Positions 1 to 11,233 of a DNA stretch of 64,000 nt are shown here, piece after piece. The stretch lies in contig NC_077239.1 of assembly GCF_947179165.1 (NCBI RefSeq), positions 17,692,501 through 17,756,500 of the forward strand, read 5' to 3'. The translations under genes and the position numbers were made by a program. The DNA comes from Solanum dulcamara (lineage: Eukaryota > Streptophyta > Magnoliopsida > Solanales > Solanaceae). Under the pieces are notes generated by a model. That model was not told the origin of the DNA. It saw only the letters and a program-made list of their open reading frames with translations, and ran no database searches. Position 1 is the stretch's first letter, and each line of letters opens with the position of its first letter.

Positions 1-50
1 TAAATTTTCAATTTTCCGTGTTCGCAAAAGCTTTTGATTTTGAGGATAAT

Positions 51-1008
51 ATGTCAGATCCAAACAATCATTTACCAACACCAACAGCACCTCCGTGCAC
101 TGTAGACACGGAGAGCCAGACTCCAGCCACCGGAGCTACGGAGAGAAAGACTCCGGTGGCTGGCACAGGGGTCAGACACATAATCGAGAGATGGAAGAGA
201 GAAGATATGTTGAAGAAGAGTTCTTTCGGTTTACGTTGTATTGGTTTGCTTTTCTCATTGCTTGCTTTCATAATAATGGCTAGCAACAAGCATGGTGATG
301 GGAGAGATTTTGATAAATATCAAGAATATAGGTACATATTTTGATTTCACATCTTATTTGAAAATATGTGTACAAAACTTGAGACGAAGCTAGCGTATTT
401 GTTTGGCCATAAAAATCTTCTAAACTAGCAAGTTTTGGGACTTCCACTCACAAAATTTCGAATTTTTCCAAGTAAAATGTATATCGAAGCACAACTTCAA
501 AAACTCAAATATTCAAGTTTCTACTTTAAGATCTATCGTTGGAGTTTTTGTTTTTGTTCTGTTTTTTTTATGATCTTGATAACAGAATTGTATTTTGGGA
601 TGTGGGTAAATGTAGGTATGTGCTAGCTATAGCAATTCTGTCCACATTGTATACAGGATTACTTGTGCTGATACAAGTTTACCAACTTTCAACCAACAAG
701 GAAATATTTTCACGCAAGAATTTAGCTTTGCTTGAATTTTTTGGTGATCAGGTTTGTGATTTTTAATTATCATAGTATAGATAATAGAACTGTAAACTCA
801 GTGATTTGAAATCGCGATTGAATTGCAGTTGATGGCGTACTTGTTACTATCAGCTGCTTCATCTGCAGTACCACTGACAAACAGGATGAGAGAAAATAAT
901 GGCAACATATTCACAGATTCTTCAGCATCAGCAATTGGCATGGAGTTTGTGGCATTTCTAGCTATGGCAGTGTCAGCTATCATTTCTGGATATAAACTTT
1001 CCAAATAA
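51..1008 (+). CDS. CASPL4B1: CASP-like protein 4B1 (four-TM membrane protein), three exons
   Basis: Exons 51-331, 616-751 and 829-1008 join in frame (281+136+180 nt) to give 198 residues. Introns have GT..AG ends, and intron 1 splits an Arg codon. The start is the ATG at 51; the frame is open further upstream but without another ATG. The N-terminus is cytosolic-looking and rich in Pro and Thr, followed by RWKREDMLKK and four hydrophobic segments at about residues 59-78, 95-116, 138-158 and 173-196. The Arg at the start of TM1 and the Asp of GDQ at the start of TM3 are the conserved CASP/MARVEL positions. The sequence closely follows what I know of Arabidopsis CASPL4B1 (SNKHG, YVLAI, NIFTDS and SGYKLS blocks). 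CASP-like proteins are plasma-membrane proteins thought to form membrane scaffolds; a specific function is not established here. It converges with the WRKY gene. The 5' UTR and promoter lie mostly outside the window. Confidence 0.9.
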
Positions 1009-1719
1009 ACCTATATCTGATAACATAGATAATACTATTGTTTCATTCAATAATTCTTTTGTTTCCTTCATTTGTTACAAATTTATCGACCTTTCATTCA
1101 TTGAACAAAGTCCTCTTTCAGTATCTTTCTCTGTGGTGTTCGTTTGGTAAATCAATTTGTTGAGGTGTAGAAATTTCCACCAACTTCCAGAAAAATGATA
1201 TCAGACGAAGTCAAATTTGAATTTTTCGCATCAAGAAAAGATGGTACCAAATATTGATACCCATCGAGGGACGATAGATTTAACTACTTGCATAGAAAGT
1301 GAACATCGTCAAAGTCTTGAAAAGACCTCTGATATGGCTGGTGGAGGTATCCTCTTGATTCATGGTTAAGCAAAAATAAGAAACTCTGGGGGACAAGACT
1401 GAACGGTAACTTCAAAAGAATGAATATTCAACTTCCCACAAAAAAATATATATCAACTTTCAACAATGATACCTCAGTCCCGCCTTACACTGATAGATTC
1501 GTGTATACAAAAAAACAAAGAAGCTTAATGAGAAGTTTCAGATGCTAAGAAATCTAGAGCCAGGCTTGAAACAAATAAAATAATGGACTAACTCTTATTT
1601 AGGATCCTAAAACCTAACAACAAATACGTGAAAGAAAAAAAAAAACTATCATAAGTTACAATGAATACAGTGACTTGAGAAAGAAATCTCTATCTTTTGC
1701 ATTTTGGTATGGAGAAATT
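1009..1719. other. Intergenic region between convergent genes
   Basis: This 711-bp gap separates the 3' ends of the CASPL gene (+) and the WRKY gene (-), so it should hold both 3' UTRs and polyadenylation signals. No coding frame or repeat structure stands out. It is AT-rich with short A runs (for example near 1636). Confidence 0.6.
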
Positions 1720-4495
1720 TCAGTTAAGGAAAGAGCTGAAGAATAAATCATCTTTAGGTTCTTCTTTTCTTATTGGCTTGGAATTGTTCGTGGGCTGCAT
1801 TTGATTCATATAAGATCCCGATGAGTTTCCAAATCCTGAATAACTTGAACTTCCAGAGCTCTGTAGCATCTGCAGGGTGATTGGTGGTTGGATCTGTGTT
1901 GAGTTAAAAAATGTTTCGTTAAAATTCATTCCCTGATTAGAATGGTTAGCCAACACTGTAGGCCTTGGAACTACTGGCATGTTGTTGTTGTTGCTGCCAG
2001 ATGGAGGTTTATTCATAGCATAGCTACCACTACCACGTGCTGCAGGAACATCATGGTTGTGTTTTCCTTCATAAGTTGTGATAACTGCTCTTAGATCATG
2101 AGATGCTCGTTCCACATGCTTCCTAACCGGACATCCAGTAAATGTGCATTTGTAGTAGCTCCTATAAAAACATAGCAATAACTCACATTAAGTTTCACTC
2201 AAAATTTCAAGGACATGAAATGAGAAGCTTTCTATGACTAGGAGCGGAGAACGTGTGTGATAAGAGATTTGATCATCTCTTTTTACTCCCTATTTATGCT
2301 AACTGATCATTCAGTTCTCTGCATAGTAATATGTAGTAATGAGAAAAACAACTAATGTTTTATGGTGTAGGGATTGCTGACCTTGGGTTCGGGTTTCCTT
2401 TGACAACTTTTTGTCCATATTTTCTCCATCTATAACCATCATCAAGAATATCAATGTCGCTTGTGGTTTGAACTACGATTCTAGGTTCGCGTACTGTTCT
2501 ACTTGCAGATGATATGACCTCGTTTTCATTGTCACCCTTCCTGAAAGGACAAATTAACACGACACAGCATTCAGATTTCATATCTAGTATCAAGAAAAGG
2601 AAAAACATTTGAAAGATTTTGTGTTGAGCTTACCATCTCTTTGCGTCGGGTTCATTTTCATCATTTTCTCCTGACTTACTGATAGGAGACCCTTGATCAA
2701 CATCCTCATCTCCAAAAGAAGCTGAAGAATTGTCTGTGACGGCGAAGGAGTCTCTTTGAGCATTTTCAAGAAACGCGTTTGGTTGATTTGTTATATCCAA
2801 GTTGGAGTAAGAAAGGTTTTGAATCGATTGTGAAGATCTTCTGGTGGATTGAGGCTTTGCATGATTATGGCCCCCCTTATAAACTATCTCAGTAATGTGT
2901 CCATCCAAGTTCCTTTCAACCTTCTTCTTTGTAGGACAATTCGGAAATGTGCACTTGTAATAGCTTCGCGGATTATCACTTCCCTTCACTTGCTTTTGCC
3001 CGTATTTCCTCCAATTATATCCATCTTCTGCCTTCTGTTCTTTAACATATTGAGATGGCTGACAGTAATGCACCGGAGCAGGAGCAGGATTATTATGCAT
3101 GCTCTCTTGGGAGAAGCTTTGAATTGGAGCCACTTCTGATTTCACCCCAGCTTTTGCTGTGGAGAATTCAGTTGTCTGTTGTTGCCTTGTCATTATGTTT
3201 TCCTGTTTCAACCAATTAATTTTCACAAACCAAGTTTAGAGGGATTTCCAATGGTAACTTGAAAGAAAAGAAAGCAATTTGTGGTTGTTGGTCTAAGAAG
3301 ACTTTGCCATCTATATTTTATTGCAAATTGCAATCTTGCTTCCATGTTATGACCAGCATAACTCCAAACCAAATATTAATGTTTGTTTTTACTGTTTTGT
3401 TCATTATTTCAAATTCAACTTTGGAATTCAGGAAATTGGAGTTAGATTACTTAACTATGGAGAGAAAAAAATTCAAAACTTATTTGATGAGTATTTCGGG
3501 TGAAATAACGATTTTTCCTAAAAAAACATCTACTTCTTTATCAAAGTGAGATTCATGTCCAAACACGACATCAACTTCAAACTGAGTATTCCTTTTCGGC
3601 TTAAGCTTCAACTTCAAAATACTCGTTTTTTTTTTTTTAATTTTGACCAATTTACTCATTGTTCAACTTCCAAATTGTTCCATTTTATAAAGGTCAAATA
3701 CATATGCAATCCCTTTAACTTGTCCTTAAATTTCGACTTGTTATGGAATTGAAATATTCGATGGGTATATTCAACTAATTACTTTCAATAAACTTGACAT
3801 TTCGTAAAAGAATGGATAAATAACTAGTCAATGGTATACATATTTTAGAGAACATAAAAACCAATATTGTATAGAACACAAGTAATTCGAAATTTAGAAC
3901 AACTGAAAAAATACATGTTAGTTTGACAGTTGAGAATCGAATTATGATAAGTAAAATAGTTATACCAATGAGTTTCTTGGAGCAGAGGATTGAAAGATGG
4001 ATGATGAAGTAGCAGGCCTACTTTGGAAAGAGAAATCAGAATTCCTTGAGTTATCCACCTTGGAATTCAAATTACCAAAACTCCCTGTAGTCGGTGATGG
4101 AAGAGTCTGCTCAAAAGGAAACAAAATCATGGTCAGATAAGTTAACAAAATGTAAATAAATTAATTTCCATAGAAAAACTTACATTGGAATTGTTAAACA
4201 AAACTGGTGAGTCCAAAAGCATAGAAGGACTTAAAGAATGAGGAAAAGCAAGATAAGAAGAAGGAGAAGCTGGTGATGAAGACGATATCATTGGCAAAGA
4301 AGATGGTGGAAAAGACTTGAACTTTGGTATCTCATCTTTGTTCATAATTCTCTCATCAATAAATCCCCAATTCTTATTATCATTATTATTATTATCAGAA
4401 AGAAGGTCACTAAAAGAAGAAGTCATAAATTGGGAAGATGAAAAAGAGTTAAATGAATTCATAAAAGTGTTCATATTTCCCCCTGAAGAAGCCAT
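1720..4495 (-). CDS. WRKY33: WRKY33-like group I WRKY transcription factor, five exons
   Basis: Exons on the minus strand are 4495-4184, 4106-3966, 3202-2634, 2540-2382 and 2161-1720 (312+141+569+159+442 nt), giving 540 residues with consistent splice phases and GT..AG ends. Two WRKYGQK domains begin near residues 215 and 379, each with the C..C..H..H zinc ligands, which makes it group I. The C-terminal domain is split by the intron after the Arg of NPNPR, the hallmark position in plant WRKY genes. The N-terminus (residues about 60-105) is packed with Ser-Pro sites ([23 protein letters not shown]) like the MAPK target cluster of WRKY33 and tobacco WRKY8-type proteins. The known role of the family is nuclear activation of pathogen- and MAPK-responsive genes through W-boxes. 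The start MASSGG at 4495 is preferred over the in-frame upstream ATG at 4510 by family comparison. Intron 2 (763 bp) has no recognisable content. The orthology to WRKY33 is family knowledge, not a search result. Confidence 0.93.
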
Positions 4496-4607
4496 TAAAA
4501 AACAGGACAAGAAAAATTCAAACTTTTTGATTCTAGTTTGAACAAAAAAAAATAAAAATGATGAGTGCTTAGATTTTATTAAGAAAAAAGGGGTTGTGGT
4601 GTTTGTT

Positions 4608-4617
4608 CTTATAAATT
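4608..4617 (-). promoter_or_regulatory. TATA box of the WRKY gene
   Basis: On the minus strand the motif TTTATAAGAA lies about 115 bp upstream of the WRKY start codon, in the expected range for a TATA box with a roughly 80-nt 5' UTR. It sits just downstream of the W-box cluster. The transcription start itself cannot be seen. Confidence 0.55.
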
Positions 4618-4663
4618 TTTGGGTTTAAGGTCTTTAGGCTTCTTCTAGGAAGCTAAAAGGTAC

Positions 4664-4733
4664 TTTTGACCGTGGAATTTTTAGAAATCTTTTTTTCTAG
4701 TTTATGTTATAGTCAAAGCTTGTGGATTTGACC
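4664..4733 (-). promoter_or_regulatory. Cluster of three W-boxes in the WRKY promoter
   Basis: Three TTGAC cores lie within 70 bp: TTGAC on plus at 4666-4670 (in TTTTGACC), on minus at 4712-4716 (plus-strand GTCAA) and on plus at 4728-4732 (in TTTGACC). They are about 50-120 bp upstream of the TATA box. WRKY33-type factors are known to bind W-boxes in their own promoter, so this looks like an autoregulatory or WRKY cross-regulatory module. The sites are seen directly; their function is inferred. Confidence 0.7.
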
Positions 4734-6545
4734 AGTTCTCGGCGGCTCGTTCACAAGGGTAATGAGTATTTATCCTATGCGGTTAATAACACCGTACCCC
4801 TACGCCCGTCACCTTACCACGACACACACAGAATTAACTGCCACTCACATCAATTTTTAATCATCTATTATTTATTTTAGACATTTCATACGGTATCTTA
4901 TTATATTTTTTTGACATTTTTTACTTGATATGGTAAAACTAGGCATTTTTTAATTTTAATTTTATTTTTTTCTTCTTCTCCATTTCACAACCTTTCACTA
5001 TTTTTTCAAGTTTAAACTTCTTCAATGGAGGTCGAATTTTTTGATTCAAATATATTTTCCAGCAATATTTTTTTTTCTTATTTCGTTGTATTGATTTTCT
5101 AAATCTACAACCACAGTGCGCCAGAATTTTGATTTAAGGGGTTCAAAATTTGAATAAGTAGACACATGAACTTGTTGAAGGGGGTTCGACATCTATTATA
5201 TATACATAAAAAATTATTTTTACTATGTATAAATAATATAATTTTTCGCCGGGGTTCAGATGAACCCTCTGAACAACTGGTGGCTTCGCCCCTGCAACAC
5301 AGGGATCAAATAAGTTAATTTTGACAGTTAAATATATAAATATAACCATTTTCTTCATCTTAATTTATGAAATATTATTTGATTAAGTACAAAATTTAAT
5401 AAGAAAATGAAGACGTTTGAACTTTGTGGTATAAATTAAATTTTAGATTGTGTGATTATAAATTATTTCACTAAGAGTAAAATAAGATTTTAAAGTTAAG
5501 TTATTTTTAATTATATAAATATTATATTATTTTTAAAACATACTTAAAGGAAAATATCATATAAATTAAAATGAATGGGAGTAATGTTTTTGCCACGGAT
5601 CATGCATTACTTAAAATAGTAATAATACCTCTATCCTTTAGTTAGTTGACATTTTTCTTTATTAGTAATAGTAATTCAAATCTTCTTGTTGGTATTATTC
5701 TTACATTAGTGGAACTCTAGTCCATGGTATTACCTTTCCTTTTTTCTTCCTCTTTTTTGGGCATCTTGGATCCATTATCTTTAGCTTGGAAAAGTCCCAA
5801 TAAGACACATGTGAATTATTATTAAATATATCAAATAGATTCTTTTGTTACTTTTGTTGGGAACAACTCGATAGGCCACATAAAAGTCATTCTTGGTCTT
5901 AAAAAGTAGTATCATGTTTAAATTTAATTTTTGATATAAAATTTAAGAATATAAAAAAAAATGAATATTTTGATCTTAAACAAAATTTAAGAAAGTACTT
6001 CACATGAAATTTCACATATAATTTCCCAAATTTAAGTAATAACACCAACATCTAATATAAGTTGTATTTTGTAAAAGATTTAAATTATAATTCACACAGT
6101 CTAAATTCGCCCCGCTCCGCCATCACCCTGCTAGCTCTTTTGTCATTCCTAGTCTTAAAAATATCATGTAGAATGTTGAAATTAAAGACTTGTCAAATTA
6201 GGAATACATTTTTAAAAAATATACTAAAATAATAAGACAAACAAATTAAAATAGAAGGAATATAAAAATTAATAGTATATTAAGATTGCAGAAAACTAAA
6301 AATAAAACTAGTATATCAGCATTCTCTAAATATAGAAAGTTCAAATGATTGACCTCAGCTAGTTTGGATAAAACTCGTTATGTTGTAATACTTTTGTGAT
6401 CTAATACTTCAAAAGAGAAATTAGATTTTGGACAATTACTTATGTTGGTGAAAAGTAAGAAAACAAAATGTTAATTTTGTGGTTATAATTTCAGACTCAT
6501 ATAATCAAATTAATAGACATCCATTTGCATAAGCTAAAATGGTAA
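4734..6545. other. Distal WRKY promoter and gene-free AT-rich DNA
   Basis: No coding exon is recognisable. A stretch near 5150-5300 with GGGTTCAGATGAACCC followed by TGGTGGCTTCGCCCCTG resembles a dispersed repeat common in Solanaceae genomes, but its borders cannot be set. The rest is low-complexity AT-rich sequence. Confidence 0.45.
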
Positions 6546-6894
6546 GGGGACGTTTGATATGGAGTATAAGAATAATATCGAATAGTGTGTATTAATAATA
6601 TTGGAATTAGTTATATTATGATTATTTCTTATTCACCGTTTGATTTGGTGTTTATAATGTAAATTTTGTCTTTAAGCTAACATGCTTATTCATGTATTAA
6701 CAATCTATATATTGCTAATGTCATGGATTGCTATCTTTTATCTATACACCCTATAATACTAATTAATATGATTTATAATTGCTATCTATTATCTATACAC
6801 CCTATAATACTAAATATGATTTATAATTACGTTCAAAAATACCAAGACTAATACATTTATTATTTTCTCTAAAATATCCTACCAAATGATCCTT
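6546..6894. mobile_element. Tourist-like MITE (PIF/Harbinger type)
   Basis: The 349-bp element has imperfect terminal inverted repeats: GGGGACGTTTGATATGG on the left and AAGGATCATTTGGTAGG on the reverse complement of the right. It is flanked by TAA at 6543-6545 and 6895-6897, the 3-bp TWA target duplication typical of Tourist elements. It has no coding capacity. It contains an internal tandem duplication of about 50 bp. Confidence 0.6.
6729..6829. repeat. Internal tandem duplication in the MITE (about 50 bp x 2)
   Basis: Two near-identical copies of about 50 bp, each starting TTGCTATCT and containing CTATACACCCTATAATAC, lie head to tail. The second copy lacks a short piece (TAAT) near its end, so the duplication is not brand new. 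Confidence 0.8.
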
Positions 6895-7081
6895 TAAGTG
6901 TTTTTCAATATTAACGACCAAATAGCTAGTATAACTTTTAGCTAACTTTGTGAAAGTTATTTTTGTTCCTATAAAAGATGGAACTGGATTAAGTTTGTGC
7001 TTGTGGAAAAATAAATAAATAAATACATCAAGCTCATTTTATATTGCACTATCCTATTTGCCCCTTTTTTTTTGGCTTGAC

Positions 7082-7098
7082 TATATATATATATATAT
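7082..7098. repeat. TA dinucleotide microsatellite
   Basis: An uninterrupted run of TA units, in a region with no gene. Confidence 0.85.
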
Positions 7099-7902
7099 GA
7101 ACAAGTTGATATATATGTTGGTTAATTATATAATGAGTCGTGAGCATGTGTGGTCTTATAAATTAAGGGTGACGTGCATGCTCGTTACTCGCTAGAAATA
7201 TTAATTAAAACTATCATTTTAGAGTTTTGTTAGGATTTCTGAATTTTTAGAGTTCTGTTTGGAATCGAAATCCTAATGAAAGATCGACTAAGTATATATA
7301 TATAATTTTTACCTATATATTTCATATTACTTTATATATATAGTATAATTATTTAACGAATAGGATTCAACTGATCACCCTTCTCTATATCTTTTATAAA
7401 AATCAAACAGGTATAGTATATAGTAGGTGGACCAAACAAGCCTTATAGTGTGTACGGGACTACTTGGTCAAAAGTCATTTCTTAGAAATTCAGTCCAAAG
7501 GGTACAATAAATATTTATGTTTAAATAAATGAAGAACCTGTAATAAAGGAGAAGGTATCTTCGATTATTTTTTTAAAAAAAAAGATATTAAAATGACAAG
7601 TGAGCAACAATAATACAATGTTTTGATAAGAATGTGTTGCTATCATTCCTCTAAGGTCCAACTGTTCCAATGTTTTTTTGTTTTTTTTTTTTTTTTCATA
7701 TGCAGTTCTAATTTTGGTTGTTGGATGTTCTTTTATCTAAATTTTATTTATGGTTACTCTGTCCTTTCATTTTGCCAAATATAAGATTTACCATTGTACT
7801 TGGACCTTTAATTTATTGGTTGTTGATAAAAACCTCTGTTTTTATTTCGTGGGACAATAATTTTGTAGTATCACGAGTTCAAATATTACATGAGTATAAG
7901 TA

Positions 7903-8420
7903 GGTGTTTGGATATGTAATTTTATCTCGTGATAAATCACGGGATGAAATTAGTGTTCAAACATGTGATTTCATTTCAAGATTTTAAATCATCAAAATGA
8001 AATCCCAAAATCTCCATTTCATATTATGATTTCTTATTTTTCAAATATAAAAATTGACCCACAAATTTATATTTGTACAAAAAAATCCATCTTTTTATAT
8101 CTAAATAACTATTTTGCGAGAATATCAACATGATGATACAGTTACTAATGATATTAACAATGTTCAATTTTATTAAGAAATAGTACATTACAACTCATTT
8201 AATTTTACTTTTCTATTGAACTAAAATTCGATTAACAAATATTGTACTTTTCTTTAGAATAACTTTGTGATAGTGTATTATACTTTAACTTTACCTATTT
8301 GGTAAAGATTATCTAAAGAATTAAGGTCATTTTAATAATTTTCATAACTAATTAGATCTTTATATTTACGAGCAAAATATACAATTTAAAAATTTAAATT
8401 ACATGTTCGAGCAAAACTTT
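7903..8420. mobile_element. Probable MITE with GTGTTTGG-type ends
   Basis: The left end GTGTTTGGATATGTAATTTT is mirrored by the reverse complement of the right end (GTTTTGCTCGAACATGTAA). The body carries repeated ATTTCAT and AAATCAT motifs seen in abundant plant MITEs. I did not find a clean target duplication, so the ends are approximate. Confidence 0.4.
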
Positions 8421-8892
8421 AATTTATTATATAATTTGATATCATGATTTCCTCTTACTCTAGCCAAATTAGTAATTAGTACTATTCTATATTTGGTTTC
8501 TCTATTTCTTGTTACAGTTTAACAGAAAAAGAAAATTAGAATATTCTTCTTGTTATCTGACATGTGATTAGAATTAAGATTGCAGTACATCTTTTGCAAT
8601 AAACTTTAAAAACACATGTACCCAATAATTTTTTATTACTAACTCTTTTTAAAAGCAATAATGAGATGTTTCGTAAAGTTTCTTTTTACGAGCATAATTA
8701 TTTCATAAAATAAATCACATCAACATAATAATTAAATTTTGTATTTTTTTTTCTGAAACAAATCAGTTACACTACTGATAATATTACAACATGCCTCAAG
8801 ATGTATTAAATCAAATTAGTATCACAATCATCTCAACAATTTAATGTCAAATCAGTTAAAAAAAATGATCTAATGCATTAGCCAAAAATTAG

Positions 8893-10118
8893 TGTACATC
8901 CATTTTCTCTGTCTAATAGTTGGGACTTATGAGGTCCATACACCTGTTGAAATAATTTCTCTTCGGCATAATAACGTTCACCAGAACCTTTTTTCAACGA
9001 CATAATATCATTTGGTGAAATCATTTTTCATCGACTTTGCATAATGCCACCTTAAAGTCATTTCTCATTGACATAATAAGAATATGAATTTCAAGAATAA
9101 CACAATGAACAATATCAATCAATAACTATCATGCAACAATAAGAGTGGTAAGAATATAGATGAATAAATATATAACATGACTTCATCAATCGACCCTACA
9201 ACCAACGATAATCTAGTAACTTTCAAGTTCACATAATAAACAAGTCTTAACAATTCAATCATATCACAATTCATGGGATACTATCAATCGACAATTAATT
9301 TTATATAAATGTTTATATCGTAACATTGTTACCCGCATAAATGTTCGTTATCTCATTTATACAAGATTCCCTAACTATTCATTACCCTTAAATTCATTTA
9401 TTACATCAAAACTAACACTTCAAAAAAGTAAGAAATTTATACTTACCTTAAATCGAAGCCCAATTGTCAAATTATGAATTTTTTCTTTCATAACGCTTCC
9501 GAATCATCAAAATATCTACTTAAATACATAATCTCCATAAGACAACAAATTCAATGATGCTCATATTGTTATATTTATTTACGACTCAAGATTTGGGTCA
9601 AAAAGTCACTTTGAGTTCTCAAAAGTCGAATTTGAAATTTTGTTTCAGAATATGTTCATCCATAATAAGATAAACTGACACATCAAATTTCAGCTAAAAT
9701 GAATTGTTATTCGACCTCTCAAATCAAGATTTTATTCTAAAAATCCTAGGGTTATATTTTTTTAATCCATCATAATTTCTATCCTAAAAATATACTCATA
9801 ATTAAATAAAAATTTCATGAAAAAGACAAAAATCATTATGTTAATGCTTTGAGGTAAAAATTCTTATGTTTCTTCACTCTTCTTTTCTTTTCTGTTTCTG
9901 CGTTTTTCGTTTTTTCTGTTTTTCTGCTTTGTTTTCTTTTTCTGGCAGCACGTCGGTTCTCTTCTTAATGAAATTGGGCATTTGCCCTTATTTCTTTTCT
10001 TCCTTTCTTTTTTCTTAGGGCTTGCTCCACCCTATTCTTTTTTTTGTCAATTTAATTCTAAAATTCTTCCTCTTTTAATTTTCCGTTTCATCTTCATCTT
10101 AAAAATTAAGATATTACA
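8893..10118 (-). mobile_element. Possible degraded solo LTR
   Basis: Read on the minus strand the segment starts TGTAATATCTTAAT at 10118, and the plus strand at 8893 reads TGTACATCC, giving TG..CA ends. The body has the composition of a chromovirus LTR: pyrimidine-rich stretches, no frame, and a TTTTT-rich leader near 9850-10050. No matching 5-bp duplication was found, so this could equally be fragments of an old element. Confidence 0.3.
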
Positions 10119-10951
10119 TTCTTCCTCACTTAAAATTGTATTTTTTTTTTAACGTGGTCAAAATCTTTATCGAAGTGTCACAATATGAATATGTACTACG
10201 CATATCTATTCATACTTTTTAACAATAAATTTTCTCCAAACTTATCTGATCACTTTGAAAATCGTATCATTTATCCATGTAAGTCATAAATCACTTCTAA
10301 AAATTACTTGTGAAGGGATAAAATAGGAAAAATATGTAAAATTCACAAAGCAACTAAGAAGATGGTTAAAACATTTATTTGGTTGGTGACTGTAGTTGAC
10401 ACTTTTTAATTTGATAGATGGGTAAACTAAATGGGGTGATTTTTATTTTAAAAAAAATAAAAATTGGGTTAATATTTAAAAATAAAAATAATAGTAAAAA
10501 GTGAAATGAAAAAAATAAAAACACCTCTTGAGATGTTCCTTAAAATTCTTAATACAACTTAAAGTTTTATTTTATATTTTGATGCCCAAATAAAAAAAAA
10601 ATACCCATGGTCAAACAGATACCTTCCTCAATTATGTTTCATAAAAATGTCATCGTCGTAATTTTAGATATGTTTGAAAATGAACGTCAAGGGTCGTACT
10701 CCTAATTACTTGGGGATTAAGTTGATTTTGTTTCTTGACAAAAGATGGGGTACTTTCTACTTGCCTCTTGAAGAAAAATTAATCCAAATTTCACGCAGAA
10801 ATTGTGGTCAATAATCCATGCAAATTTCTTTGCCATTGAAATTTATGTCACTATTTGCAAATTAGAAATAGGCATAATATATCAAATGCCCTTTAAGACT
10901 TTAACTTTTATCTTAGCTGTTATTTATGCTCTTTAACTTTAGATATGGAAA
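10119..10951. other. Gene-free AT-rich stretch
   Basis: I see no exon, RNA gene or clear repeat border here. It ends at the target-site duplication of the copia element. Confidence 0.6.
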
Positions 10952-10956
10952 AATTG

Positions 10957-11192
10957 TATTGCAGTATAATATCTTTATATATTTGATAGCATATTTGTAG
11001 GAAAATAATTACTATATAATTCTTTGTATATTTGGTAGCATATTTGTAGGGAAATAATTATCATATAATTTTTTGTATATTTGATAGCATATTAAGGAGA
11101 TATTTAGTTTCCTTATTTCAATATTGTATCACATATATATTCTCTCTTGGGGGAATGAATAAAGGGTAGTCAAGATTGTACAGTCTTTTTCC
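10957..11192 (+). repeat. 5' LTR of the copia element
   Basis: The 236-bp LTR ends just before the primer-binding site. It contains two tandem copies of a 49-bp unit (starting TATATTTGATAGCATATTTG), whereas the 3' LTR has one. It also has 5 extra bases near its end relative to the 3' LTR. The shared part includes TTAAGGAGATATTTAG and a TTGGGGGAATGAATAAA segment. Confidence 0.85.
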
Positions 11193-11204
11193 TGGTATCT
11201 GAGC
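11193..11204 (+). other. Copia primer-binding site
   Basis: TGGTATCTGAGC directly follows the 5' LTR and differs by one base from the usual plant initiator-Met tRNA site TGGTATCAGAGC. Confidence 0.85.
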
Positions 11205-11233
11205 GAAAAATATTTTTTTCATCGTAAATTTTC

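Noticed and set aside
4142..4510. WRKY start at the ATG at 4510
   Set aside because: The in-frame ATG at 4495 gives the MASSGG start expected from the family; the five extra residues are not known from it.
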